A stretch of DNA of 64,000 bases. Source: Colletes latitarsis. Lineage: Eukaryota > Arthropoda > Insecta > Hymenoptera > Colletidae. Both the position numbers and the translations under genes were made by a program. Of the stretch, positions 48,728 to 61,813 are shown piece by piece. Each line of letters opens with the position of its first letter. The first letter of the stretch is position 1. The stretch covers positions 12,579,501 through 12,643,500 of the forward strand of contig NC_135140.1 of NCBI RefSeq assembly GCF_051014445.1, given 5' to 3'. The notes under the pieces were generated by a model that was given only the letters and a program-made list of their open reading frames with translations, was not told the DNA's origin and searched no databases.

Positions 48728-51700
48728 TATATACGGCGTTGCATAATTTAAAATTAGCAGACGAGAAGCAATCGTGCGATAGAAGAAGAGTTTTGCGATT
48801 ATTTACAAAGAAAGGAATAAATTTAAATAGAGCGGATCGTGTGACACGCGTCTACCAAAAAATAAAAAAGTTGTTGGCAGCGGGAACCGTTTTCGTTTTT
48901 GTATTTTCGGAAGATTTCCAATTTCGCGATCATAATTTGTTAATAATTGGGCATTGTTTGTGTCTAGGGTGGAAGAGATTCCTCTCGCTGGCCAACTGGT
49001 CCCAGGTGTATACATGGGGAACGTGGCGGACGCGTGCTTCTCCCCACTTCAGACTCTGCTAGCAGCCGAATACAAGTTGGTCTTACTCATTTTTTCGTTC
49101 TACAATGATTTCCTGTCCCTCCACGTACAGGTATACACACAGAAGGCGGTGCATCGTCGCAGCGACGGTTTCCGCGCGTATTAACAACGTTATGTTAATC
49201 GTTTTGAAAACACCTTGTGTTCGTAAATTTCGCGCGAAAGCAATGATCGTACGAGGTATTTGCAAGCACAAAGCGCGAAAACGTAACAAGAATAAATAGG
49301 TTACGATCGGGCGAAAATAAATGCATTAAAGCTGTCTTGCATTAAAAGATTTGCATTTCGGAAAGCTGGTAATTATTCGTAACGGAATAATGCAATTATC
49401 AAATTGACCCTCGCACCCTCACATAATTACCCGGACTTGACGATTTAAGTGGATAATCATTGGGAATTGGCAAACTGTTCACCGAACGTTGAAATTTAGC
49501 AAGCATCAGAATGTGGGGCGCCAGGTCGTCAATTTGTACCGTGTAATTTGTGTTTCGCGTACGCATGCACCGCGTGTATTAACCGTACACTTTAACGGTC
49601 TGTTTTCGAATTATTTCTCGAACGTTTCGCGACAAACTATCGTTTCGATCGTGTCTCGATTCAATTAAGTCGCTAACAACTCGTTGTCATACACCGAATT
49701 CCTATAATTTCTGATTTCTTTTGGCGAAAATAAACAAAGCTAGCGCTAACGACAAAACTACGTTGGATAGATGTAATCCGAAGACGCGAGCGATTGGGAA
49801 TAATAAATAATTTATTTCGTTAGACTGGTAAATTAATAAAAGATCTATGGGAAGTTACTGTTTTTTTAATAATATCGCTGCTGAAAACGTTTTATCGTTT
49901 ATTTTGAGCATTTCGTCTGTTTCGAACTCGAGGCTCCTAAAGATTTCTTCGATCGGTACGATTTCTACATAACGGTGGGTGTTTTTAAAATGAAACTTTG
50001 CTCCTGATCGTAGAACCACTCGATCACACAGGAGGGTGCCACATTGTTATAACTACCACTCTCTCTTTTTCTTTGCTTCGTTCACCACCACCACCACCAT
50101 GTAATCTTTTCCTCTAGTTCGGGTGAACTGTTGTTTTACAAGGACTCTTTAGATCGGCCGAAGGTTCATTATATCGCCGCGCCAGCTTCAATACACGAAT
50201 TGTATTCGAAAAGAGACCCGTGATTGTTTTGCTTTTCTTTGCCTTTATTCTTTCCGTTGTCTTTTAATTTACTAACCGGTCATGCATCGATCCTACATTG
50301 GTCAACAATGGTTTCTATTCTTTCAGATTAAGAGGCGATCCTCGTGTAACAGCGTTAAAATTAATGTTTCCTTCTTAATTTGTTTTGTACAAAAGTTTTT
50401 CCTTCAAAATGCTATAACTTGTCAAATTTTCCATATTTTTTTGTTTAAAACAGATTCAGTACCGATCTCTATGATCGATGCTACACGAAGAAAGATAATG
50501 CGAAAAGGAATGGATTATCTCCCCTTTGCCTGACACGTTTAGACTTCTGTTTAGACAATAGAAATAAACGATTACGCAAATTAAAGCTCGGAGAAGAAGT
50601 CTTGTAAAATTTGCTGACTCCTTTAACTTAACGGAAGGGTTCTTACCTGTCTGAATTTTGACTGAAATCTCCGTTTCAGTCTTGCATCCGCGGCACTACC
50701 TCGTTTCAAAGGATGCTTTGTCAGCCCTAATTACTAAGCTACCTAAGCTATGTTCTGGCATCGTTATTGAAAAAGTCGTTGGAAATCTTCCAATATCCGT
50801 TTCCGGTCTCGAAGAAGATTTATTCGTACGTACAAGCGACATTCTGTTCAAACAATTTCGAAAAGATTTCGTATTGGTCATAGATTTACAGTGCTATTAT
50901 TTTAGCATAAAATCTATTTAAACAGAAAAGAATCATCGTGTTAAATATCACAAGTTTCGCTCTTCAAATCAAACCTTTGAACATCCTCAGTCTAGTTATA
51001 GACTTTAAAGAGATGATTATTCGAACAGGTTAACGAAAACTTGCCTTTTCGATTGATTTCGGACGCAGCGGGTGTAAATTGCCCCTTCTTCTAACACAAA
51101 AATTGCTAGAAAGGTCCAGACCACCATGATTTCAAAGTTATTTTCAGCGTCGGCCATTCAACGTTTCCGTGAATGAGTTTTCTCGACTTGGTCCAGAAAA
51201 TGCATAGTAATTTTAAATTTTGGAAAAGTTAATCGCCTCTTCCTCTTCCTAGCTTCCATCTTCTTTCGTTTCTTACTAAATACGAAAGTTCAAAACGCGT
51301 AATCCATCCTTTTGTCTACGAGAAAAATTTGCGCGCGTACGATGTTCCGTAGAATCGAAGATGTTAATTGTTTATTTTCGACAGTATAACACAACGGGTA
51401 TAAACTAATAAAAAACAAATATTGTACAGGTATTGCTTTTTATTTACTAGCAAATAATGATAGGTGTTGCCAGTGACCAGCCTTTCATTCGATTCGATCG
51501 CACGAGCATAATCGGCTTACGTTTGGTTCGGCCAATCGTGGACCATCCTTTCTTTTCTTTACTCGTTTTTCGACAAACTAATGCATAATCGTCGCGACGA
51601 CGCGTAAAGCACACAAAACATGGCCGGTTAGGAGAGCTTTGATCAGCCCTAATCTCATAAAATATACGCAGAAATAACGAGCCAAGACGACAAGAAACGA

Positions 51701-54123
51701 TCTGTCGAATTAAAACATATTCTTGTCCTCCTACGAGCTAACAACACCTAAATGGTGCTAATACTAATCCTATTCATCGTGATACGATACTTGAAACGCG
51801 TTTGAAATTCTAATTCGACGTCATAAGATATTCTTCTAACATAAGTAATTTCGATTTAAAAGTTTCGCAGAGATCCTACACGGTCCTTTGCCTGACGGAG
51901 ATTCTCACCGTTTTCAAACTACATCCTCACTTTCTTTCTTTATTTATTCAACTTGTTACATTTCACAGCCCGTACAGGGTATACATATTTATATTTCTAA
52001 ACTAGTTGTGCCTTTACATTGAAAATTTGTACCAAATGAACAAGTGTTTTGATTTCGTTATCGTACATTTTATAATCCATTTTTTCCAAGTACTATTCGT
52101 CGTTGTTTAGTACTTACTTAATAGAGTAATGGTAGTTAATTTCTTTTTTTAAACTCGAAACGAACAGAAACTGACAATTTGAATAACGTCTGCTTTGGTT
52201 TGCGATCGAATCGAAACGATACGCAAATTAATTATTAAGTAGTAATAGATTAAGAGCTCGCGTGCCTGGTGTAGTTAAATTTCTTTTCTACTTTATTATC
52301 TTCTTTTCTATATTCGTAAGGTTAAGATCATTTTTCAATCGACTACAAAATACGTCGATTTAGCTTAACAATGCAAACGATCTTTAAAACTGTTCGATTA
52401 CTATGGTGTGTGAATTTTGTTGGCTCCACGTGCAATATAATTGCGATTATAAGAGGGGGGAGGAAAAAAAAATAAAAAAGAATAGCGTTGTTAGTTTCGT
52501 ACAAGCTGAAAGTCGTGGGAACCGTCGCGTCGTGGTAGAATAAGAGAACGGTCGTTGGTAGGTAGAGAAAGAAATGAAGAATCTTGGGTGGAAGGTACCT
52601 ACAGAAAGGGAAAGAAAAGAAGATCAAGAAGGCAAAGGTTGAGTAAAGTTTGAACGATAGGATGAGATCTTTGACCGTGGTTTGACACGAGTAGTAAAAA
52701 TATGATAGGCAATTCCATTCCATTGGTCGTAAAAACTTCGAATTCGTTTATTAACATTCATCCATCCTATTACGATCGAAGAACTTTGAACAATTAAAAA
52801 CTACGTTAATAAGATTCATTAAAATTTTCCCTTTACTAATTGTTGCTCGATATTTTGCCAATTATTCCTATATACCTATTGTTTGGTGCTTTCATTGATA
52901 TTCGACGACAAAAGAAATTTTATTCGATCAAGAAATAATTCTAAGATTAATATTTCGAAGAATCTCAGACGAATTTAAGGTCAATTAAAATCGATTATTT
53001 ATGAAACAGCAACGATCGTTGTTCGAAACGATTAAATTACTGTTCGAGATAAGTTCTTGGCCAGGTTCGATAAAGATATAAATATTTCTAAAAAGCTAGA
53101 GTCGAATTGTTGTACTTTCGTCGATTGGTGGGCACAGTGTGGTGCATCAGGCGAAGGCCCTTCGTTGCACGATAATTGGGGCTCCAGGAGAAAAGTATTC
53201 CTTCTCTCTCATCGTCGGCTGTAGTTGTTCGTAGTAATTTAGCAGGTAGCAAGACCGACACGTTTCCACGTAGTCGTGTTCACCTCGCCTCGCCTCGCCT
53301 GGCCCCGTCCCGCCTCACCTCCCCTCGCCCTCTGTCCTCACGGTTCTCTCTTTGGCCGCCCTCCAACACCCTTCCTGCCCGTTCCGCGTGTATTTAAAAG
53401 TGTTTAAGGGTGCCCTCGAATCTCAAGTGCTCTTCGCCCGGATACACAATGGTTCATGCGTATTATTTGTTGGTGAAATAACATGCTGTCAGTTATGGGG
53501 GATATGCTAAATATATAGGGTACCGGCTAGAAATCCGAAAGGAGAATCGATTGAACTTGTCCTGGCGTTCGAGTGTTGTGCTTCGAGTCACGTTGAATCG
53601 GCACGTTCACGTTCCAGAAGAACATTTTTATACAGAACCTTCTTTCACCAGACAACTCTCGATTGCTATGCTACAATTGTCTGCCGGGATACGATCCCGT
53701 GGATCACATTTTCAGACGTTGTATACACTTTCGTCTTCGCTTTTCTGCCGTTCAAAGATCCCGTTTGTTCCTCCCTGAACTTTGACGCGACGTCCATTCC
53801 GGAAGCCACGAGAACTCGAGCATGGACTTTTGGACCCGCGAGTAACCCTTAAATCTCCGATTCTATAATAACATTTGATATTCGTGAAATAGCTACATCG
53901 ATACTGAAACGTTCGAGCGATTTTTTACGATTCTTCTTTGGCAATAAACCGCTCCACATATTTAGCAACATACTTCTGCGTGCACCAAGTTATACAGGTA
54001 TACAGATCTGATCAGGATTTGATCAAGATTCAAAGTTATAAATTTTCTTCCCTCGCGGCTCCATCAGTGTCCCAAAAAACAAACAGTTTTGCCTCCTCGT
54101 TAATTGGTGTATGTTCTCTGGAT
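48728..54123. other. Non-coding stretch, no gene supported
   Basis: 5.4 kb without a recognisable gene, RNA or full transposon. The ORFs present are short or low-complexity; the 126-codon minus-strand ORF at 52343-52723 is only hydrophobic and Phe-rich from a purine-rich plus strand. A (CAC)n run lies near 50087, and a CCTCG-type C-rich repeat at 53281-53335. The segment near 48985 (TGGCCAACTGGTCCCAGGTG) resembles one near 60718. Confidence 0.45.
53281..53335. repeat. C/T-rich CCTCG short tandem repeat
   Basis: Consecutive degenerate CCTCG units (CACCTCGCCTCGCCTCGCCT, then GGCCCCGTCCCGCCTCACCT). It is a GC-rich island in AT-rich DNA; the local ORFs are by-products. Confidence 0.7.
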
Positions 54124-54454
54124 CAGTGTTTCTCAACAAATCTTTTCTGGCTTCTACTTCGCTTTTCAAAGTTTATTTAAATTTGCACCACCCTGTGTCT
54201 CGCGGTTGTCTTTTTTTTATCGTTTTCTCGTCGACATTCAATTTGTGGATAATTTATTATTCCGAGTTTGCACGGGCGTTCACCAACGAGGCGGACATTT
54301 TCCTGCAGTCATTCGATCTATTTACGATGGAGAATCGAGCAGAAAATTTTGGTTTTTCACGGTCCACGCAGAACTTGTCCCCGTTTCGCTATCTTTTGCA
54401 TCGTGGCCCCGAAGAAACACGCCAAGGCCATATGGTCCCCGTTGAGAATCACTG
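54124..54454. mobile_element. Non-autonomous hAT-like MITE
   Basis: A 331-bp element with terminal inverted repeats CAGTGTTTCTCAAC and GTTGAGAATCACTG. The flanking 8-mers CTCTGGAT and CTCTAGAC agree at six of eight positions and fit the hAT target-site type. The interior is not recognisably transposase-coding; overlapping ORFs in three frames are chance. Confidence 0.75.
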
Positions 54455-57267
54455 CTCTAGACGATAATCAAATAACGTCGACTCGATCGAACGAAGGATA
54501 TACGTAACTAAGAGTATATAATTACGGACTTCTTCCGAGATGAAACGCATTAAATTATTATTAGTTGTTAATTGCTTTATTAGATTAAGCGATCGAGCGA
54601 TGCGTCGAAAGGCACGGAATTGGAAGAAGCTTGCTGTAATAGTTTACTTCCTTCGCTTTTAAACAGATTTATCGCGGAAAACAAACCTACAAAATAAATC
54701 GATAGAACGTTTACGTTTCTTTTTTTTTTCTTCCGGAAGTGGTAACGAGCAACGACGTAATTTCTATCCTGGTTCCATATTTGTCTCGACGTTTCGGTAA
54801 TTTTCAGGATTTTCAAAATTAAAAATTAAGATAATAATAATAATAGTATGAAAATCGTAAAGAATAATAGGAAAGAATAAACGAGACGAAACTGATAAAT
54901 AACAGTACTCTTTAACGTGGATTTCGATTTTTTCTGTCCAATTTTTATTGCTGTAGAGATGTAAATTGTTATTTGTAACAGGTTTTCCACTTAACCATTT
55001 TACAAATAATATTTTATATCTTATTGCAAATCTAATTCACCACAGACACCAAAGCAATTCACCTTGTACCTGGCTAAAAAGTAAAATAATACCTACAATG
55101 CAGTAGCATTCTGTTCAAGTATTATTGCATGTATGCAGTAAAATGTTTATTTCGTAATAAAAACTTGATTTGTAAACAGATTAATTTGAAGATCAATCCC
55201 GGTAGTTATTGGATATTTAATAATACGTATGTACTTATTTAAGAAATATGGTTTTAGTACTCTGACGTTTTCTATCATCCTTTTTCGAGTGTTACGATTA
55301 ACAATTTTTTACAATTCGGATTGTCGATCAAAAAACTAGACTGGAAAAAATTGAACGAAAAGGTAATTGAGAATATTTGCTCACTGGTACCGCCCAAGTC
55401 GAGAGACACAGGGTGGAAACTTAATACACATTGGCTTTTTTTGATAAGCTATCGAATGACCCATCGCAAGTCGAATTCGCATCTAGCATGCGAAGGATGG
55501 AGTGTCAAAAGTCTCGAGGACCAAGCGAGAAAAAGGATCGATGCTTCGTCTGGCCTGTATCGTTCCTCGATCCCTTTCGATACCTTCGAGTGTACATAAG
55601 TACTTATACATAGAGACACTGTATACGCGTCTCCTTCCTTCCACCTCGAGTCCACGCCTTCGCTTCGACAAGTAGCTTCCTCGAGTGATTACTCCTAGCG
55701 ACGGAATTGAAAACTGTTATAATATAAATTCTGGTTCTCGAAACAGTTATGGAAACGTGGAGAATTCTGTAGAGAAGTTGGTTCCCAACCGTTCGAAATA
55801 TTATTAAAAGGTTTGAAGACGAAGGTGAGATTGAAAACGCAACTGTACATGGGGGTGAAGAAAAGTGTTAAATTCATTGGAAGAACGTTTCATCGTTTAA
55901 AATGTGAAACAAAATCCAAGAATAAGTGTCAATTGATGCACGGAATCATTTCGTTTTTCGTCTATTGTCATTCAAGTGTCTAAACATTACATATTTATAT
56001 TGTGTGCCGATAATTTTGCGATTCACTGCAGTCTTTTTGGTAAAATTACAATCTGAGCGACCACTTAGGGGAAAGTAGATGCTCCACGATACATGTTCCG
56101 TGGGTTTAAATGATAGCGAATCACCCTTTACGCTGTTTTATCCGTCACGTATCTTGTTTCGTCGTTTGCTCGAGCAACAAATGGCCCGAGATGTGGATCG
56201 GTAAAGGAGGTAGCAGACAACCCGTAAACAGTCATTGGAAATCTTTGTTTGAAAGATAAATACCGTCAGATTCGATCTCCTGATAATTCATGCGTGTTAA
56301 AATAGGTGCGAAAGGTGTGTTTTCAAGACTACGGTACGAAGATCGCCGAACGATTAAGGGAATACTGTATCTTTCTCTTTTTCTCTTCCGTGGCCGTCGT
56401 TCTTTTTCCCTACCTTTTCCTCCCGCGTGGGAACATACATATTATCGTAGGTACGATCAGATTGTCGGCAGCAGCCATATTCGAGCGACCGAAAGGAAAG
56501 AGGGGAATTTTAAGAAAATTTACAGGCACCACTTCCTACATTCGGATATTCTAGTTAGTCGAGACGAGTCGCACCAAAAAACACGATCTCTCGTCGGGAT
56601 GCATAGTCAATGAAAGGACGAGGTCCATCGATAAGGTTCGGTAAATTTCACCTTCGTTGCGCCTCTCTACTTTTCCTTTCTGCTTCATTACCGACCATGT
56701 ATCTCTTTTCAAAGTTACCGATCGCTATCGCGACCGTTCTTGCGTTTTCGGTGGAAAATACACTCTTTCGAACGATTCTATCTCGTCGCGTACAGTTTCT
56801 AGTTTCTAGTATTATAGAAATAATACAACGTAGACACATTTTATTTCGTAATTAGAAGGTAACGGCAAGATACGACCTCGAACGAACGCAGAATTTCAAC
56901 AAGAACAACGAATCGACGGGGCCATTTTATTTTATTTGCTAATTATTTCGATCGAGTTCCCTGCTCGGTCTTGTAAGCGGTGTACCAACAACGCTTACAG
57001 GTGTCAACATTCTCGGGAAGACATCGGACACCGATGTTCCTCTCGTTCCAAATAGTCCGGGTGGTCCTCTCACCTCTTTTGATCCTATCTGTACACGATC
57101 TCGGGTCAGCTTAAACGACGAACTTACTCTTACTTACCAAGGCAATACATGAACGAGAAGCAGACGACCGGGGTGAAAACGTACACGCGTATAATATCAG
57201 GTCTGCCTGTAGAATTTGGCAAATCGAAATCATCACGAATCACTAATTACCGCAACTGACCCTATTG
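54455..57267. other. Non-coding stretch, nothing recognised
   Basis: 2.8 kb of AT-rich DNA with only short ORFs that share no motif with a known family. No tRNA, splice-consistent exon chain or transposon termini were seen. Confidence 0.4.
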
Positions 57268-57715
57268 ATCTCTGTACGATCGTAAAAACGTGTCTCTTTC
57301 TACAGTCACAAAATTTTACATTTTTCAGTTTAATATAATTTCTTTATTTACGGTTACGAATCCCTTTGTATACAAATAAAATAAAGATACATGTATGTAT
57401 ACGATCTAATAAACTTATAAACTGTGTAACTGTATAATAAGCGAGTAACGAAATGACAAATTGCAGAAATAACAGAAAGCTTAATTACGAAATTTATGTA
57501 AATTGTCCTAATCCTAATCTTATAGTATCTAAATTCTGCACGAAAGTAGGATAAAAGGCATTAATAATGCAGGTGAACGTTCCATATAACGTAGAATGAA
57601 ATTTTTTACGATGATCGATGACTGATATTGTTTCTAGTCTTTTTGTTCGTTTTACAATTTTTATCGACGACGAAAAGAGACCTTATCTTGTTAGGATTCA
57701 AACTGACCCCACGTT
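57268..57715 (+). repeat. Left copy of a long inverted duplication
   Basis: It matches the reverse complement of 58748-59177. Shared blocks include GATCTCTGTACGATCGTAAA (versus TTTACGATCGTACAGAGATC), CATTAATAATGCAGGT, CATATAACGTAGAATGAAAT and TCTTGTTAGGA. The arms look roughly 75-80% alike with small indels. The ORFs here are short and differ between copies, so no gene is called. Confidence 0.75.
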
Positions 57716-58747
57716 TGGTATATATTTTTATAACAATGCATGGGAGAAAACTGCGTGTTTTATTTCACGCGATCACGATACGTTCGTTTTTTAGAATTAC
57801 TCTACGGTATAGCAGAATGTTTTTACAGCTTGTACATTCTCATCGCCGTTATGGTGTTATAACCATTTCGAGGGCCATATTGTAAAGTCATGGCATGGCA
57901 CTCTTGTGCGGCCACGTACGCATTGAGCCATCAAGACAGATATATTGAGGAAGAGGCGGTACGTTTATTACAGACAAACGACTCTTTCTCGGTCACAAAT
58001 CAAATAACATTTTACTTCGGCCAGTATTAAGAACATGCTGGTCAAAATACGGACGCGATGTTCCTGTAACCGTAGTAGGCGAATAGAATTCGTAGCAAAT
58101 TGCCTAACGGGGACGATAAGCGGAGAAACAATCCTTTAAACGTACAGATTTTCCACTCGAAAATAATCCTTATCGCGGATCGTACGTAAGACGAACTAAT
58201 ACGATGCTATTTCCTTGTTTTTGGTCATTTTATTCGTAACGACGAATTAGAAACAAGTAATTCGTGTGAATTTTTTTATTTAAATATTCACATGCAGCAA
58301 AATTGTTATTTCACGTCGGATTTTATCTTAATCAGAACGGCTCAAGAGAGGAAATTTGTAGAAAAGGGCGCGTCGAATTTCTAATCGAATTTCATTAAAA
58401 GGTGAATACGATCGGTAATCGGGTAGTTAATTTCAACTGCAAAATCAACTAAAATTACAATGAAGATGGAATGAAAATTCCCTTAGGCGACCATCGGGAC
58501 TACTTGGCTGGTTTTATATGACGTATGGTTGGGCATAACCGAATGATATGGACACTGAAGAAGGGATAAGCCAGAAGAGAAAATTATCCCGTCAGAGTAG
58601 AAGGTGAAACGTGTCTCGCACTTACGTCCGCCCACGCTTGCAACTCGTTATGACTTTAAAGAAGTTCACAATACGCGCGCACGCTTCGTGGCCCTGTCAA
58701 CGTTTTACCCACCTTTTGCCATTTTCACATTGTAATCTGATAATAGC
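57716..58747. other. Spacer between the inverted copies, no gene supported
   Basis: About 1.03 kb between the two inverted copies. No ORF with recognisable content, and no obvious transposase fragment. It could be the body of a transposon with long terminal inverted repeats, or unrelated spacer. Confidence 0.4.
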
Positions 58748-59177
58748 GGGGTCAGGTAGTAACGTTGACTGGATTGGATCCTAACAAGACAAGGTTTCTC
58801 ATCGTCGTCAACAGAAATTGTAAAACGAACAAGAAGACCAGAAACAACATCAGTCATCGATCATTATATATAACAAATTTCATTCTACGTTATATGGAAC
58901 GTTTACCTGCATTATTAATGCCTCTTATCCTACTTTCGCGCAGAATTTAGATACTATAAAATTATAATTAGGACAATTTACATAAATTTCATAATTAAGC
59001 TTTCTGTTATGTTTAGCTGCAATTTGTATACAAGGGGATTCGTACACGTAAATAAAGAAACTAAATTAAACTGAAAAATGTAAAAAATGTCTTTTATTAC
59101 TTCTTCTCATGCGTGTGCGAATAATTTTGTGACTTACTACAGAAAGAAGCACGTTTTTACGATCGTACAGAGATCAA
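58748..59177 (-). repeat. Right copy of a long inverted duplication
   Basis: Inverted partner of 57268-57715. The inner edge is GGGGTCAGGTAGTAACG and the outer edge is GATCGTACAGAGATCAATA. Compared with the left copy it has a few insertions, for example about 20 bp near the inner edge. Confidence 0.75.
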
Positions 59178-59700
59178 TACTTGCACGAACTATGATAGAA
59201 ATCGTTTTAAAGAGAACGAACGAAATTTAAGCATTTCTCACGAACTATCGAGTAATCCACAATAACGCATGACGAGACTATAAAAAAACAGCGCCGCCCA
59301 CATCCGGAGGAGGTGCTGTTAGCGATGACGGTGTGATCACCTTGATCAGTGATGCGTATAACACATTTGTTGGTTTTGCTCATATACTTAACTCGCATTT
59401 ATCCAGTTGATCTGAGCCTGTGTTGTAAATGGTGGACGGTCCCGTGAATCTCACGATCCCGTCGTACTAATTTCAGATAAAAGTAGGCAGATTGCACGTT
59501 CGCTAACGCGCCAATTTCCCATGTTAAACGCGTTCATGACGTTCCTTGAAATTTTAGCGCGATAAATCGAAATACAATCGACAAATATGTTTCCATTTCA
59601 TTCGCCGCGGTTGGATATGGTTTGTTACTTTTGTTAAAGCGTACGATTTTCTGCATCTTGGGTGTTCCTTTCGTTATTCAAATCTCGGTACTTTCGTAAT
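59178..59700. other. Non-coding stretch, nothing recognised
   Basis: About 0.5 kb between the inverted repeat and the 171-bp tandem duplication; no coding or structural signal supported. Confidence 0.35.
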
Positions 59701-60044
59701 AAAAGTAGTTGGTAATCATTTCGATAACTCAAACCAACGTGGTAACAATGTTCGAGCCTTGCTTGCGATTTAAAGATCGTGTCGTACCTGAGTGGTTAAA
59801 CTTTTTTTAAATTTGATATTGTACTATTACGATTCCTTGTTTGTCAGTTTGTAAGAAATGTGTGGATCCATAAAAGTCGTTGGTAATCATTTCGATAACC
59901 CAAATCTACGTTGTAACAATGTTCTAGCCTTGCTTGCGATTTAAAGATCGCGTCGTACCTGAGTGGTTAAACTTTTTTTCAATTTTATATTGTATTATTA
60001 CGATTCCATGTTGTTTGTCAGTTTGTAAGAAATATGTGGATCCA
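59701..60044. repeat. 171-bp direct tandem duplication
   Basis: Two copies, 59701-59871 and 59872-60044. Both contain GGTAATCATTTCGATAAC, CCTTGCTTGCGATTTAAAGA, CGTACCTGAGTGGTTAAACT, and GTTTGTCAGTTTGTAAGAAA followed by GTGGATCCAT. They differ at only a few positions, so the duplication looks recent. Confidence 0.85.
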
Positions 60045-61813
60045 TTTACGGTTTAAATATTTCGTTTATTTCTTAACTATTCGAGTACCGGGTACGCGCG
60101 TATCTCTATCGGATTCGATCGATGGATCTGTTAATCGTGAGTTGTCGCGATCGGGGAACGACGATTTGGTAGTCGAAAGCACGGATTGTGTCTACCAGGA
60201 GAGTTGGTTCGTAGGTAAAGGGTAGCGAGAAGGTAGGTTAATAGGAGAGGGTGGCGGACGAGACGCGCGAGCCCTACATGGGTTGGTTTTTCGAGGGAGA
60301 ATGAGCCATATGGAGAGCATACGGTGAGCAGGCTGCACCCGCTCCCTGGAGGGTTTAATCTACCTACTGTCCGCCAAACTACCATCCAAGGGAATCATGC
60401 ATTCTCAAAACCATTGTCCAGCTACGTTTCCGCTATTAATATCTTTATTGCATAAAACTATCGTACGTGTATTTGTGGATAAATTTTGTCGAAAGACCGT
60501 TTCCGTTCGTCTCCGGAACAAAAGTCTTCGTACCACTTGAAATATTGAAAAACAGTGTAATGCTACAAAGATATCGATACTGATCGATTTAATATAGTTT
60601 TGTTCGTTGTCGAATTTCGTTTGTTTTTTCTCTCGTCTCGTTTCGTTCGATTCCGTCGTAATATTCATCGAAGAAAAGAAGGTAACGCCTAGTAGAAGTT
60701 GTCGGGTTTTGTCTCTCGCTTGCCAACTGTCCCAGGTGTACGTGTCTGAAGACGAGGGCAAAAGGTCCAAGAAGACGAGGCGTGTGGCTGGCGCGTGCTG
60801 TTAGTCCTCGATTCCATTTCCCCGCCCTTAAGTTGCTTCCGATCGTTGGCTGCCATAAACAGCATCGCCGCCACGCCACACCGCACACCGCACCGCAATA
60901 GTCACGATCGCCGTTTCTTAACACACCGGAAAGTTTGTTTGTTCTACCTTGGTGACCCCGAAAAAACCCCCATTTACCGTTATCTCGTTCAGATTTCGTT
61001 CGATCGGACTTGGTTCGCTCTGAAAATCGACGTTTCCACAAGTATTTTCAGCTACGAATACTCCCGGTGGATGCAACTGCATCGATCCCATGAAAACTGT
61101 CGTCACAATTCGTTTCGAATGCAACGGGACAGAGGTACGGACGTTTCTTCGATCGTTAAACCATTGGTAAATTAATCGACGACGACAAAAATTAAATAAA
61201 TGAGAAAGAAGTCTTATCGTCCACAAAAGTCAAACAGATCGAGTATACTTGAGCACGACGGTTGTTGATAGAAAATGGAATCAGCGACTGTTTTTAGAAA
61301 AAGAAATCGATTTGTTCGTAATTAGACGAAACGCTTTTTTCAAAGAACGAAAGAGAAATGTAGTGGAATATTTAAGAAGGTTTACGCGCGATTTTGTAAC
61401 ACTGAAAGTTGGCAAGAACGAACGAAGGAAGGAACCACTTGGCACGCGAGACGGTATATTAACGTTCGTTCCATCCATCATGGTTGATTATTGGCAGAAG
61501 CGGCTCCTTTGATAAATTCTAAGGTATGTTAGCATTTCTATGGCGTTGAACTACATCGGTTCGTTTTACCGAAGCGCCAAAAATCGCTCGTATCGCGCCA
61601 CCATTGTATTTATAACGCCTGTTGGACAGGTTAGAAACGTTTAACCATTTATCTCGTCATTGGCGTTAATCAGAGTCGTTTTGACCGCGGTAGAAATCTT
61701 TTCTGTGCATACAGTATAATTCCGTTTGTCACGCGTGGAGCCATTTATTGTACAAATGCATGCACAAACCTTCACCGATTATATCGGGTTGTTCGAAAAG
61801 TCACATCAGTTTT
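60045..61813. other. Non-coding stretch with overlapping chance ORFs
   Basis: It is somewhat GC-richer than its surroundings around 60.1-61.1 kb, which opens several overlapping ORFs on both strands (longest 150 codons, 60589-61041 minus). None has a domain, signal peptide or splice-consistent continuation. It could be promoter or 5' UTR of a gene outside the window. Confidence 0.4.

Noticed and set aside
52343..52723. 126-codon hydrophobic minus-strand ORF
   Set aside because: Composition follows a purine-rich plus strand; no regular membrane-protein pattern, domain or splice context.
54104..54507. Overlapping ORFs of 79-118 codons in three frames
   Set aside because: They lie inside the hAT MITE and are open in several frames at once, typical of chance.
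60405..61226. Overlapping basic ORFs on both strands
   Set aside because: Higher local GC opens all frames; no domain, and no conserved exon boundary.
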